In this document: positions 54,403 to 62,592 of the stretch, one piece after another | Numbering within the stretch: the stretch's first letter is position 1 | Layout: each line of letters begins with the position of its first letter | NCBI RefSeq assembly: GCF_003071065.1 | Contig: NZ_QCXX01000008.1 | Coordinates: 124,001-188,000 of the forward strand | Reading direction: 5' to 3' | DNA length: 64,000 nt | Origin: Sphingobacterium athyrii | GTDB taxonomy: Bacteria; Bacteroidota; Bacteroidia; Sphingobacteriales; Sphingobacteriaceae | Notes under the pieces: model-generated | Told to the model about the DNA's origin: nothing | What the model saw: the letters and a program-made list of their open reading frames with translations, nothing else | The model's database searches: none | Position numbers and translations under genes: made by a program

Positions 54403-55725
54403 TCAATGGCCAAGCCAATGTAAAATCAAGACACCGATCAATCCAATAACAGAAACGAGCGTTTCCATCACCGTCCATGAGCGAAACGTATCCTTCACGC
54501 TCACTCCAAAATAAGATTTAAACATCCAAAACCCCGGATCATTGACGTGTGAGAACATGAGACTGCCTGCTCCCGTCGCTAGCACCATTAATTCAGGAGT
54601 AACATTTCCTGCTTGCACAATAGGGAGCATAATGCCCGCTGCCGTGAGTCCAGCAACACTTGCCGAACCGATAACTAGGCGAATGATGCCGGCTATTAAC
54701 CATGCAAGCACAAGAGGCGACAAGCTCAGGTCTGCAGTTAGCTCAGCGATGTAGTTGGCTACACCACTATCTACCAAAATTTGCTTGAAGGCGCCTGATG
54801 CTGCAATGATAAAAAGGATCATCATTATCCCGCGAATTGCTTCTTCCACACTTTCTGACTGCTCCCGCAAACTTTTACCTTGGCGGATACCCATCGTGTA
54901 CATCGCCACTAGCGATGCAATCATTAAAGCCACCACTGGGTCACCCAAAAAACGTAGTGCCGTCAGCCAAGAGGAGCCTTCTGGGAATATTAGATGTGCA
55001 AATGAACCAAAAGCAATTAAAATTATTGGAAACAGCCCCGTAAATATACTAATTGCAAATCCGGGAAGCTCTTTCCTATCTGCCTGATCGTGTTCAGGAA
55101 AAAACTCGGCCGGTGGGTTGGTCGGAATACGCTTAAGCATTCTGCCAAAAAGTGGTCCACCGATAATTATGGCAGGAATTGCTACAACAATGCCATAGGC
55201 CATTGTCAAGCCTATATCCGCATTGTAAGTAACCGCTATGGCTGTAGCGCCCGGATGTGGTGGCAAATAACCGTGCGTCACGGACAGCGCTGCCAGCAGT
55301 GGAATAGCTACGTAAAGCAAGGGCATTTTATTGGAAGCACATACCATAAAAACGAACGGTACTAAGACGATAAAACCGACATTGTAAAATAAGGGAATTC
55401 CTACTAAAAAGCCCGTGAGAACCATTGCCCAAGGTAAGTTTTTTCGGCCAAATACAGCCGTTAGTTTCGTTGTAATCTTTTCTGCAGCCCCCCCTTCCGC
55501 CATCAATTTACCCAGTAAAGACCCGAAAGCCAACAAAAGTGCCAATTGGCCCATAGTACTGCTCACTCCGGTTTCAACAGATTTAAGGATATCGACGGCA
55601 TTCATATTCATGGCAAAACCGACCGCAACAGAGGTTATCAGTAACGAGAAGATCGTGTTTAACCTGACGACAGTGACTAAAAGAAGTAGTAAAGCTACTC
55701 CCAAAATAACGATGATTAGAGGCAT
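54403..55725 (-). CDS. gntP: GntP-family gluconate:H+ symporter
   Basis: 440 residues with 12 or more hydrophobic helices. Family segments are FGSLLGKLMAEGGAAEKI, GIPLFYNVGFIVLVPF, HGYLPPHPGATAIA and HVNDPGFWMFKSYFG. GntP proteins import gluconate and related sugar acids across the inner membrane. It starts 16 bp after the sugar kinase gene, and the two form a gluconate (or related aldonate) uptake operon. Confidence 0.93.
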   Translation of the reverse strand: MPLIIVILGVALLLLLVTVVRLNTIFSLLITSVAVGFAMNMNAVDILKSVETGVSSTMGQLALLLAFGSLLGKLMAEGGAAEKITTKLTAVFGRKNLPWAMVLTGFLVGIPLFYNVGFIVLVPFVFMVCASNKMPLLYVAIPLLAALSVTHGYLPPHPGATAIAVTYNADIGLTMAYGIVVAIPAIIIGGPLFGRMLKRIPTNPPAEFFPEHDQADRKELPGFAISIFTGLFPIILIAFGSFAHLIFPEGSSWLTALRFLGDPVVALMIASLVAMYTMGIRQGKSLREQSESVEEAIRGIMMILFIIAASGAFKQILVDSGVANYIAELTADLSLSPLVLAWLIAGIIRLVIGSASVAGLTAAGIMLPIVQAGNVTPELMVLATGAGSLMFSHVNDPGFWMFKSYFGVSVKDTFRSWTVMETLVSVIGLIGVLILHWLGH

Positions 55726-55741
55726 AGTAATTTACATCTAG

Positions 55742-57253
55742 TTAAAACTCACCTTCCAATATATGGTACAGGTGTTCAAATTTCTGGAAGTTTTTAATAT
55801 ATACGGCGTGATTCTCCGCACTCGGTTTGTAATAGTGCTCGGTATCTTGTGCTCCCCCCGCTTGCTTGTTTTTTACGGTAGGCTCCTCCCTATGTATACC
55901 CAATGCTTCCAAGCCTATCAATGCTGCTCCCCATGCAGAGCTTTCTACCGTATTTTTGGTGAATACAGGTTTATTGAAAATGTCTGCAAGCATTTGCACC
56001 AACATCGATGAACGTGCTAAGCCGCCGCTTGCAAAGATCGTATGAATGGGACCGGTGTTCTCCTCTAATGCGATTCCTACACTGTAAATTGCAAACAACA
56101 TCCCTTCCATCATGGCCCGCGCAAAGTGCGCTCTGCCATGATGCAGCTGTATTCCAAAATAAACGCCTTTTGCATTGGAATTCCAATGTGGTGCCCGTTC
56201 ACCAGTTAAATAGGGCAAGAATATCAAACCCTCTGCCCCGGGAACGACGGACTCGACCAAAGCATTTAACGAGGCAGAAGAATCTCCATCCGTTTCCATT
56301 TGGGCAAATTCATGCAAAAAGTTATCTCGAAACCAGTTGCGCAATACACCGCCATTGTTAACAGCGCCACCAATTATATATTCATTTGGCCTCAGTAGGT
56401 AGGTAAATAGCCTTTGTTTTTTTTCTTGATTTGCCTGCGAACTTGCTACGCGAATAGCTCCACTGGTACCGATAGTTACCGAAGCCACCCCAGGACTTAT
56501 AGCCCCTACCCCGAGATTAGCCAAACAACCATCGCTACCACCTATAACAAAAGGGGTATCTTCAGGAATGTGCATCAAAGCCGCAATTTCTCGGCTAGGC
56601 ATATTTAAAATATAATCGACCGGAACTGGCGATGCCAGTTGTTCCTCCGTTACGCCCGCCAATCTTAACGCCTGATCAGACCATGTTAGGCGATGTATGT
56701 CGAAAAGCCCTGTTGCAGATGCAATGGAATGATCGACCACATAGACGCCAAAGAGCCGGTAAAAAAGAAATTCTTTGATACCGATAAACTTGTGCGACTG
56801 AGCAAATAATTTTTGATCGTTAGACTTTATCCACATTAATTTGCAAAGCAAAGACATGGGATGTATGGGTGTACCGGTCTGCTGATAAAGCTGCCTGCCC
56901 GCCTCACTTGCCTCCAAAGCAACCGCAATATCCTCACTTCTGCGATCTGCCCATATCATGCAATTGCTAAGTGGTTTGCCAACCGAGTCAACAGCGATCA
57001 GTCCATGCATAGCACTGCTCACCGAAATGCATACGGGTTTCGGTATCTCGGCACTAGATTGCTTTAAGCCAATCATTACATGTGCAATAGACTCAATACA
57101 TGCAGCATAAACAATCTCCGGATCTTGCTCATACCAGCCTTCCGACGGGTTTAATATGGGATAAGATATACTATGCTGCGACAAGATGTTACCTTCGCAG
57201 TCAAATGCAACAGCTTTCGCAGATGATGTACCAATGTCTAATCCAATGATCAT
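55742..57253 (-). CDS. gntK: FGGY-family gluconate (sugar) kinase
   Basis: 503 residues in two FGGY domains. The N-terminal phosphate loop IIGLDIGTSSAKAVAFD and the second nucleotide-binding segment ASVTIGTSGAIRVAS are intact; the substrate Asp is in IGGSDGCLANLG. The neighbour gntP suggests gluconate as substrate, as for Bacillus-type gluconokinase, but xylulose or another sugar is possible. First gene of the operon. Confidence 0.85.
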   Translation of the reverse strand: MIIGLDIGTSSAKAVAFDCEGNILSQHSISYPILNPSEGWYEQDPEIVYAACIESIAHVMIGLKQSSAEIPKPVCISVSSAMHGLIAVDSVGKPLSNCMIWADRRSEDIAVALEASEAGRQLYQQTGTPIHPMSLLCKLMWIKSNDQKLFAQSHKFIGIKEFLFYRLFGVYVVDHSIASATGLFDIHRLTWSDQALRLAGVTEEQLASPVPVDYILNMPSREIAALMHIPEDTPFVIGGSDGCLANLGVGAISPGVASVTIGTSGAIRVASSQANQEKKQRLFTYLLRPNEYIIGGAVNNGGVLRNWFRDNFLHEFAQMETDGDSSASLNALVESVVPGAEGLIFLPYLTGERAPHWNSNAKGVYFGIQLHHGRAHFARAMMEGMLFAIYSVGIALEENTGPIHTIFASGGLARSSMLVQMLADIFNKPVFTKNTVESSAWGAALIGLEALGIHREEPTVKNKQAGGAQDTEHYYKPSAENHAVYIKNFQKFEHLYHILEGEF

Positions 57254-57430
57254 AAATAAAATTGATGTTTAGGAGAACTCAATATACGGATTATCTGTTG
57301 TTTTACCCGGTCTGGAGAAAATTATTTCCCCTAATGCACATCGTCCTATTGATCAGGAAGGTATCTTTCATACACTTTGGGATTAAGAAAAAAAAGCTTG
57401 AAGATTCGATTTAATCTTCGTTCAAGACGC

Positions 57431-57464
57431 AAAAAAGCGGCTTTTTTATATAAAGCCGCTTTTT
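57431..57464 (-). terminator. Terminator after the tRNA-like gene
   Basis: Stem aaagcggcttt-like arms (agcggcttt / aaagccgct) with T-tract on the minus strand, immediately beyond the tRNA 3' end; the plus strand also has ttttt. Confidence 0.82.
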
Positions 57465-57472
57465 ATAATTGA

Positions 57473-57543
57473 GCCTCCTATCGAGATGAACCAATGACCC
57501 ATGGATTACAAGTCCGTTGCTCCACCAGCTGAGCTAAGGAAGC
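57473..57543 (-). pseudogene. Decayed tRNA-Thr (anticodon TGT)
   Basis: The minus strand reads gcttcctTAgctcagctggt as acceptor and D arm, an anticodon loop CTTGTAA (anticodon TGT, Thr) and a closing aggaggc. The acceptor pairs with one wobble. Two defects stand out: the anticodon stem has a C-A mismatch, and the T loop reads TTCATC instead of TTCGANT, one base short with the invariant A58 lost. At 71 nt it is shorter than normal. It looks like a relic copy with its terminator retained. Only a weak chance remains that it functions. Confidence 0.7.
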
Positions 57544-57665
57544 TTCCTTTACAGATAAAGTTTCTGATTTCTGTACCGCAAATATCGGATTTGAACAAAA
57601 ACTTGTAGCGTATGATTATATGAGATAGACTAACAGAATACGTTTACACTCCGTTGATTTAGATG
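57544..57665. other. Spacer upstream of the tRNA relic
   Basis: 122 bp that should hold any promoter of the tRNA relic; nothing else recognised. The 57254-57430 part on the other side holds a hairpin gaagatt / aatcttc near 57400 and no gene. Confidence 0.4.
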
Positions 57666-59297
57666 CTATCGCTCAATATCCTTTAAACTGCTCATTTTCT
57701 TATATTCCAGGAATCCTTTGATATCCTCAAAATGCTCACGGACACGTTTGTTTCCAAACTCGAAGACTTTTTCCGCCAAGCCGTCCAAAAAGTCACGGTC
57801 GTGTGAAACAAGGATCAATGTGCCATCAAAATCCTTCAGTGCATCTTTGATAATATCCTTGGTCTTCATGTCCAAATGGTTGGTAGGCTCATCGAGGATC
57901 AATACATTCACTGGTTCCAAAAGAAGTTTTATCATCGCTAGACGCGTACGCTCACCTCCAGATAATACCTTAACCTTTTTCGTCGTGTCATCACCACTGA
58001 ACATAAAAGCGCCCAAAAGATCTTTCATTTTTACACGCACATCGCCTACTGCGATTTGATCGATGGTATCAAAAACAGTCAGTTCACCATCCAGCAAGGC
58101 CGCCTGATTTTGAGCGAAGTAACCGATCTTGGCATTATGACCTACCTTTAGCGTACCTTCAAAATCTATTTCACCCATAATCGCTTTAATCATGGTGGAT
58201 TTACCCTCTCCGTTTTTACCGACAAAAGCAACCTTTTCTCCACGTTCAATGACCATGTTGACTTTTTGAAATACCACATGATCATCATAAGCTTTTGTAA
58301 GATCTTCGACAATGACCGGATATTGACCAGACCGAGGTGAAGGTGGAAATTTTAGGCGCAAGGCCGAAGTATCTACTTCGTCAATTTCTATGATTTCCAA
58401 TTTCTCCAACATCTTGACACGCGACTGCACCTGCAACGTTTTCGAGTAAGTACCTCTGAAACGGTCGATGAATTCCTGATTGTCAGCAATAAAACGCTGC
58501 TGTTCCTCATAAGCTTTCAATTGATGCTGACGTCTTTCCTGACGCAGTTCCAAATAGTGACTATATTTAGCTCGATAGTCATAAATACGGCCCATCGTCA
58601 CCTCAATGGTACGATTGGTGATATTATCGACAAAGGCCCTATCGTGTGAAATAACAATAACTGCCTTGGCCGAATTGACCAAGAAATCCTCCAGCCATTG
58701 GATACTCTCGATATCCATGTGATTGGTCGGCTCATCCAACAAAATCAGATCTGGTTTTTTCAATAGTATCTTGGCCAGCTCAATACGCATACGCCATCCC
58801 CCGGAAAACTCTGAGGTCTGTCTGGTAAAATCCGATCGTTCAAAACCAAGCCCTTTCAGCACCTTCTCAACTTCCGCGTCGTAATTGACCTCTTCGATCG
58901 AATAAAATTTCTCACTCAGTTCCGACACGCGTTCGATCAATTGCATGTAATCATCCGACTCGTAATCCGTACGGATATTCAACTGCTCGTTCAGACGTTC
59001 CAATTCATCGCGCATCCCATAGACCTCCTCAAAAGCCTTAGATGTTTCCTCAAAAACCGTCACGTTGTCCTCTGTTAGCAAATGCTGCGGTAGATAAGCA
59101 ATGATGGCATCCTTTGGTCCCGCCACATTACCCGTCGTAGGCTTGCCCACCCCAGCGATAATTTTCAGCAAGGTAGATTTACCCGCACCGTTCTTACCCA
59201 TCAATGCAATCTTATCATTCTCATTGATCGAGAAAGATACATCCGAAAAAAGAGTCGTTCCCCCAAAGGAAACTGAAATATTATTTACGTCAATCAC
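57666..59297 (-). CDS. ABC-F family ATPase
   Basis: 543 residues from the GTG at 59297, which gives the usual N-terminus (M)IDVNNISVSFGG; a longer frame to 59354 would run up to the promoter of trmD. Two ABC cassettes are present: Walker A GKNGAGKST and GKNGEGKST, signatures FSGGWRMR and LSGGERTR, Walker B LILLDEPTNH and VLILDEPTNH. No transmembrane domains. ABC-F proteins act on the ribosome in translation; the closest type is YbiT-like. Residue-level subfamily assignment was not possible. Confidence 0.9.
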   Translation of the reverse strand: MIDVNNISVSFGGTTLFSDVSFSINENDKIALMGKNGAGKSTLLKIIAGVGKPTTGNVAGPKDAIIAYLPQHLLTEDNVTVFEETSKAFEEVYGMRDELERLNEQLNIRTDYESDDYMQLIERVSELSEKFYSIEEVNYDAEVEKVLKGLGFERSDFTRQTSEFSGGWRMRIELAKILLKKPDLILLDEPTNHMDIESIQWLEDFLVNSAKAVIVISHDRAFVDNITNRTIEVTMGRIYDYRAKYSHYLELRQERRQHQLKAYEEQQRFIADNQEFIDRFRGTYSKTLQVQSRVKMLEKLEIIEIDEVDTSALRLKFPPSPRSGQYPVIVEDLTKAYDDHVVFQKVNMVIERGEKVAFVGKNGEGKSTMIKAIMGEIDFEGTLKVGHNAKIGYFAQNQAALLDGELTVFDTIDQIAVGDVRVKMKDLLGAFMFSGDDTTKKVKVLSGGERTRLAMIKLLLEPVNVLILDEPTNHLDMKTKDIIKDALKDFDGTLILVSHDRDFLDGLAEKVFEFGNKRVREHFEDIKGFLEYKKMSSLKDIER

Positions 59298-59369
59298 TTT
59301 ATGTACACTTAAATTTGCCACAAAGATAAGCGAATCAATCTTATAAATAGACAATGGATCATTTTTGTG

Positions 59370-59377
59370 TATCTTTG
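59370..59377 (+). promoter_or_regulatory. -7 element of trmD
   Basis: TATCTTTG, exact TAnnTTTG, only 4 bp before the trmD ATG. The predicted start of transcription falls at or just inside the start codon, implying a leaderless message. Confidence 0.6.
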
Positions 59378-59381
59378 CACC

Positions 59382-60059
59382 ATGCGTTTTGATATTATTA
59401 CGGTCTTACCAGACCTTTTGGAAAGTCCATTTGCACACTCTATTTTACAACGTGCAAAGAATAAAGGCCTCGCGGAGATATATGTACACAATTTAAGAGA
59501 TTACTCAACAAATAAGCACAAAAGTGTGGACGATTATCCGTATGGCGGCGGTTCCGGCATGGTGCTCCAGATCGAACCTTTCGCCAAGTGCATTGAACAA
59601 TTGCAGGCCGAACGGACATACGATGAAATCATCTATATGACTCCCGATGGTGAAACCTTTAATCAGGATATCGCAAACGGGCTCTCGACAAAAGGTAACA
59701 TGATGATTCTCTGCGGTCACTACAAGGGTATAGACCAACGCATCAGGGATATATATGTGACAAAAGAAATCTCGGTAGGTGATTATGTGCTGTCTGGTGG
59801 CGAACTTCCGGCAGCAATTGTTACAGACGCGATCGTCCGTCTGATCCCCGGAGTTTTGTCCGACGAAACCTCCGCACTTTCGGATTCATTCCAGGACGGA
59901 TTGTTGGATGCACCGATCTATACGCGCCCAGCAGACTGGAAAGGGCACAAAGTACCCGATATTCTGCTCAGTGGTCATGAAGCAAACATCGCTACCTGGA
60001 AGCATGAACAACAGTTAAAAAGAACGCAAGAGAGACGTCCCGATTTATTAAATGATTAA
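59382..60059 (+). CDS. trmD: tRNA (guanine-37-N1)-methyltransferase
   Basis: 225 residues. It methylates G37 next to the anticodon using S-adenosylmethionine, through a deep trefoil knot. Diagnostic segments are RFDIITVLPDLLESPF, YPYGGGSGMVL, ILCGHYKGIDQRI and GDYVLSGGELPA. The start follows from the fold; five extra codons upstream lie inside the promoter. It is divergent from the ABC-F gene. Confidence 0.97.
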   Translation: MRFDIITVLPDLLESPFAHSILQRAKNKGLAEIYVHNLRDYSTNKHKSVDDYPYGGGSGMVLQIEPFAKCIEQLQAERTYDEIIYMTPDGETFNQDIANGLSTKGNMMILCGHYKGIDQRIRDIYVTKEISVGDYVLSGGELPAAIVTDAIVRLIPGVLSDETSALSDSFQDGLLDAPIYTRPADWKGHKVPDILLSGHEANIATWKHEQQLKRTQERRPDLLND

Positions 60060-60096
60060 GAAATAAGGCGAATTTTTGTTTTTTTATCACAAAAAG

Positions 60097-60126
60097 TTTG
60101 CTTATTTATTTTTTTTTATAAATTTG
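60097..60126 (+). promoter_or_regulatory. Promoter of the trp operon
   Basis: TTTG at 60097-60100, 18-nt spacer, TAAATTTG at 60119-60126. The predicted start of transcription lies only a few bases before the leader peptide ATG at 60134. Confidence 0.6.
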
Positions 60127-60133
60127 TGTAATA

Positions 60134-60211
60134 ATGACACGAAGATATACAAATACAAATTGGTGGTGGCCTGAAGCAATAAGCATCGGGAATCAATTGG
60201 TATTGTCATAA
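60134..60211 (+). CDS. trpL: trp operon leader peptide
   Basis: A 25-codon frame too short for ordinary gene calling. It reads MTRRYTNTNWWWPEAISI... with three consecutive Trp codons at 60161-60169 and stops at 60211. In Trp shortage a ribosome would stall there. The start codon is almost at the predicted transcript 5' end. It lies between a promoter and an intrinsic terminator upstream of trpE, the classical setting of an attenuator. Confidence 0.9.
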   Translation: MTRRYTNTNWWWPEAISIGNQLVLS

Positions 60212-60281
60212 TATTTCATAATCAACCAAAACCATTTATGGAAATTCCAAACCCGATGCTAACCAGTATCGGGTTTTTTTT
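60182..60281 (+). promoter_or_regulatory. trp attenuator: antiterminator and terminator strands
   Basis: Strand 2, agcatcggg (60182-60190), is a perfect 9-base complement of strand 3, cccgatgct (60252-60260). Strand 3 alternatively pairs with strand 4, agtatcggg (60265-60273), loop aacc, followed by eight T: the terminator. A ribosome stalled on the Trp codons leaves strand 2 free to form the antiterminator; translation through it frees strand 3 for the terminator. Confidence 0.88.
60251..60281 (+). terminator. Attenuator terminator of the trp operon
   Basis: 9-bp stem (cccgatgct / agtatcggg, one G-U), loop aacc, then a run of eight T, 36 bp before trpE. Confidence 0.92.
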
Positions 60282-60317
60282 ATGTATAAAATTTATCACA
60301 GCGAATAAAAGAATAAA

Positions 60318-61721
60318 ATGAAGTATAAATTCAAAACACAGAGCAGAAAGTTGCTCGCCGACACAACTACACCGGTGAGTATTTATCTTCGATTACGGGA
60401 TATCTTTCCAAATTCACTGCTATTGGAAAGTTCAGATTACCATAGTCGTGATAACAATATCAGTTATATCTGCTGCCAACCCATTGCAGGGATCCAGCTG
60501 GACGAGCGGGAACTGACCTTAACCTATCCCGGGAAAGAACGAATTGTCAAAAATGCACAAGAAATCGAATTACGCCAGGAAGTTTCCGATTTCCGGAATT
60601 CTTTCGAAGATTCGACAATTGCCGAACTGAATTTAATCTCCAATGGGTTATTCGGTTACTTTACATTTGACTGCATTGAGCATTTTGAGGATATCAAGCT
60701 GACCACACCTGTCGATCCGGCACGCAAGATACCGTTTATGCAGTACCACGTCTACAAATATGTGATCGCCATTGACCATTTCCGTAATCAGCTGTATATT
60801 TTCGAACATCTTTTGGGAGATGAGGAGTCTGAACTGGAACGTATGCAGTTCCTGATCCAGAACAAAAACTTCCCAGAGTACACATTTAAATTGGCCGGAG
60901 AAGAAAGTTCCAACCGTAGCGATGAGGAGCACCGTCAACTAGTCAAGAAGATGAAAGAACATATCCAACGCGGTGACGTCTTTCAGATTGTTCCATCCCG
61001 GGGTTTCCGAACACCATTCTCGGGAGATGAGTTCAATGTCTACCGGGCATTGCGCTCCATTAACCCTTCGCCTTACCTATTCTATTTTGATTATGGTGAT
61101 TTTAAACTATTCGGATCATCGCCCGAGGCTCAGTTGCGCATCCACGGCAAACAGGCAACCATCTTCCCTATTGCCGGAACCTTCAAAAGAACCGGAAACA
61201 TGGAGGAAGACCAAAAAATTGCCTCTCGACTAAAACAAGACCCGAAAGAGACATCCGAACATGTGATGTTGGTAGACCTTGCCCGTAATGATCTGAGCAG
61301 ACACTGTACCCAGGTTAAAGTAGAATCGTATATGGAACCACAATATTACTCGCATATTATCCACTTGGTATCGAAGGTAACTGGCGTGCTTAAGGACAAT
61401 ATCAATCCCTTTGACATTGTAGGAGATACTTACCCTGCCGGAACATTGTCCGGAGCACCAAAACATATGGCCCTGACACTCATTGACCGCTATGAGGGAT
61501 TGCAACGCTCGTTCTACTCCGGAGCAATTGGCTTCATGGGTTTCAATGGAGATTTCAATCATGCCATCATGATCCGCTCATTCCTGAGCAAACAAAATAC
61601 CTTACATTATCAGGCCGGAGGCGGAATTGTACTGGATTCAGATCCGGAAATGGAACTTCAGGAAGTCAACAATAAAATAGCTGCTTTGCGAAAAGCATTA
61701 CAATTAGCAGAAACGTTATGA
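60318..61721 (+). CDS. trpE: Anthranilate synthase component I
   Basis: 467 residues. It converts chorismate to anthranilate using ammonia supplied by TrpG. The chorismate-binding core is complete: QIVPSRGF, GSSPEAQLRI, FPIAGTFKRTG, DLARNDLSRHC, YPAGTLSGAPK and QAGGGIVLDSDPEME. The N-terminal LLESSDYH resembles the Trp feedback site. The stop overlaps the start of the next gene in ATGA. Control is by the upstream leader attenuator. Confidence 0.96.
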   Translation: MKYKFKTQSRKLLADTTTPVSIYLRLRDIFPNSLLLESSDYHSRDNNISYICCQPIAGIQLDERELTLTYPGKERIVKNAQEIELRQEVSDFRNSFEDSTIAELNLISNGLFGYFTFDCIEHFEDIKLTTPVDPARKIPFMQYHVYKYVIAIDHFRNQLYIFEHLLGDEESELERMQFLIQNKNFPEYTFKLAGEESSNRSDEEHRQLVKKMKEHIQRGDVFQIVPSRGFRTPFSGDEFNVYRALRSINPSPYLFYFDYGDFKLFGSSPEAQLRIHGKQATIFPIAGTFKRTGNMEEDQKIASRLKQDPKETSEHVMLVDLARNDLSRHCTQVKVESYMEPQYYSHIIHLVSKVTGVLKDNINPFDIVGDTYPAGTLSGAPKHMALTLIDRYEGLQRSFYSGAIGFMGFNGDFNHAIMIRSFLSKQNTLHYQAGGGIVLDSDPEMELQEVNNKIAALRKALQLAETL

Positions 61722-62011
61722 TCAGACCATTAGAATACTGTGTCAATACCCAACATATCAATGTTTCAATCGACACCATCGACAACCGCATCGTTGAATT
61801 GCTAGCCCTACGGAAAGCATATCTTCATAAGGCAAAAGTATTGCAGGATGATACAGATAACGAGCAGCATATTATTAAAAATATCAGCAGCAATCAGGTG
61901 ACACTGGCAAAGAGATTCGATCTGCCAATAGAATTTGTCCAGGCGATATTTCAGGAAATAGATAATTACTTTAATCAGGACTATACAACAAGAGGTTATG
62001 AGCAACAATAA
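61718..62011 (+). CDS. Chorismate mutase-like (AroQ-fold) protein within the trp operon
   Basis: 97 residues. The helical pattern INVSIDTIDNRIVELLALRKAYLHKAK resembles the first helix of AroQ chorismate mutases, and LPIEFVQAIFQEIDNYF resembles the last. The central Lys/Arg/Glu ligands are only partly recognisable (DDTDNEQHI stands where a D-x-x-R-E segment is usual), so catalysis is uncertain. It overlaps trpE by 4 bp and trpG by 14 bp, so it is translated tightly with both anthranilate synthase subunits. A regulatory or structural role in the complex is possible. Confidence 0.78.
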   Translation: MIRPLEYCVNTQHINVSIDTIDNRIVELLALRKAYLHKAKVLQDDTDNEQHIIKNISSNQVTLAKRFDLPIEFVQAIFQEIDNYFNQDYTTRGYEQQ

Positions 62012-62576
62012 AATCGTTGTCATTGACAATTACGATTCATTCACCTATAATTTGGTTCATTTGCTCCAGGAACTGGGACAGGACTATGTGGTGTTGAGAA
62101 ATGATAAATTCAAACTGGAAGAGCTGGAAGCATTCGATAAAATCCTCCTTTCCCCAGGTCCGGGGATTCCTGAAGAGGCGGGCTTACTGCTTGATGTGAT
62201 CCGCACCTATGCGCCACACAAAAGTATATTAGGCATCTGCCTGGGCCAGCAGGCAATCGCCGAAGTATTTGGCGGTACCTTATTTAACATGGAAAAACCA
62301 TTGCATGGTGTCGCAACGGACATTATCGTAACCGATGAATCCGAAAAGCTATTTCAGGATTTTCCGAAAGATTCTAAAATAGGGCGCTACCATTCATGGG
62401 CAGTAAACAAGGATACATTGCCGAATACACTTAAAGTTACGGCTGTGGACGAGAATGGCATCATCATGGCACTGACACATACGGAGTATGATGTACGTGG
62501 AATGCAGTTCCATCCGGAATCAGTACTGACAACAAATGGAAAAAAATTAATTGAAAACTGGTTGTTTCAACACTAA
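61998..62576 (+). CDS. trpG: Anthranilate synthase component II (glutamine amidotransferase)
   Basis: 192 residues. A class I amidotransferase giving ammonia to TrpE (or PabB). The nucleophile Cys is in GICLGQQAIAEVFGG and the catalytic His-Glu in QFHPESVLT. The oxyanion segment LLSPGPGIPEEAG is normal. Overlap with the chorismate mutase-like gene and neighbourhood with trpE assign it to Trp synthesis, though such subunits often also serve folate synthesis. Confidence 0.95.
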   Translation: MSNNKIVVIDNYDSFTYNLVHLLQELGQDYVVLRNDKFKLEELEAFDKILLSPGPGIPEEAGLLLDVIRTYAPHKSILGICLGQQAIAEVFGGTLFNMEKPLHGVATDIIVTDESEKLFQDFPKDSKIGRYHSWAVNKDTLPNTLKVTAVDENGIIMALTHTEYDVRGMQFHPESVLTTNGKKLIENWLFQH

Positions 62577-62592
62577 TATCTAAATACTACAA

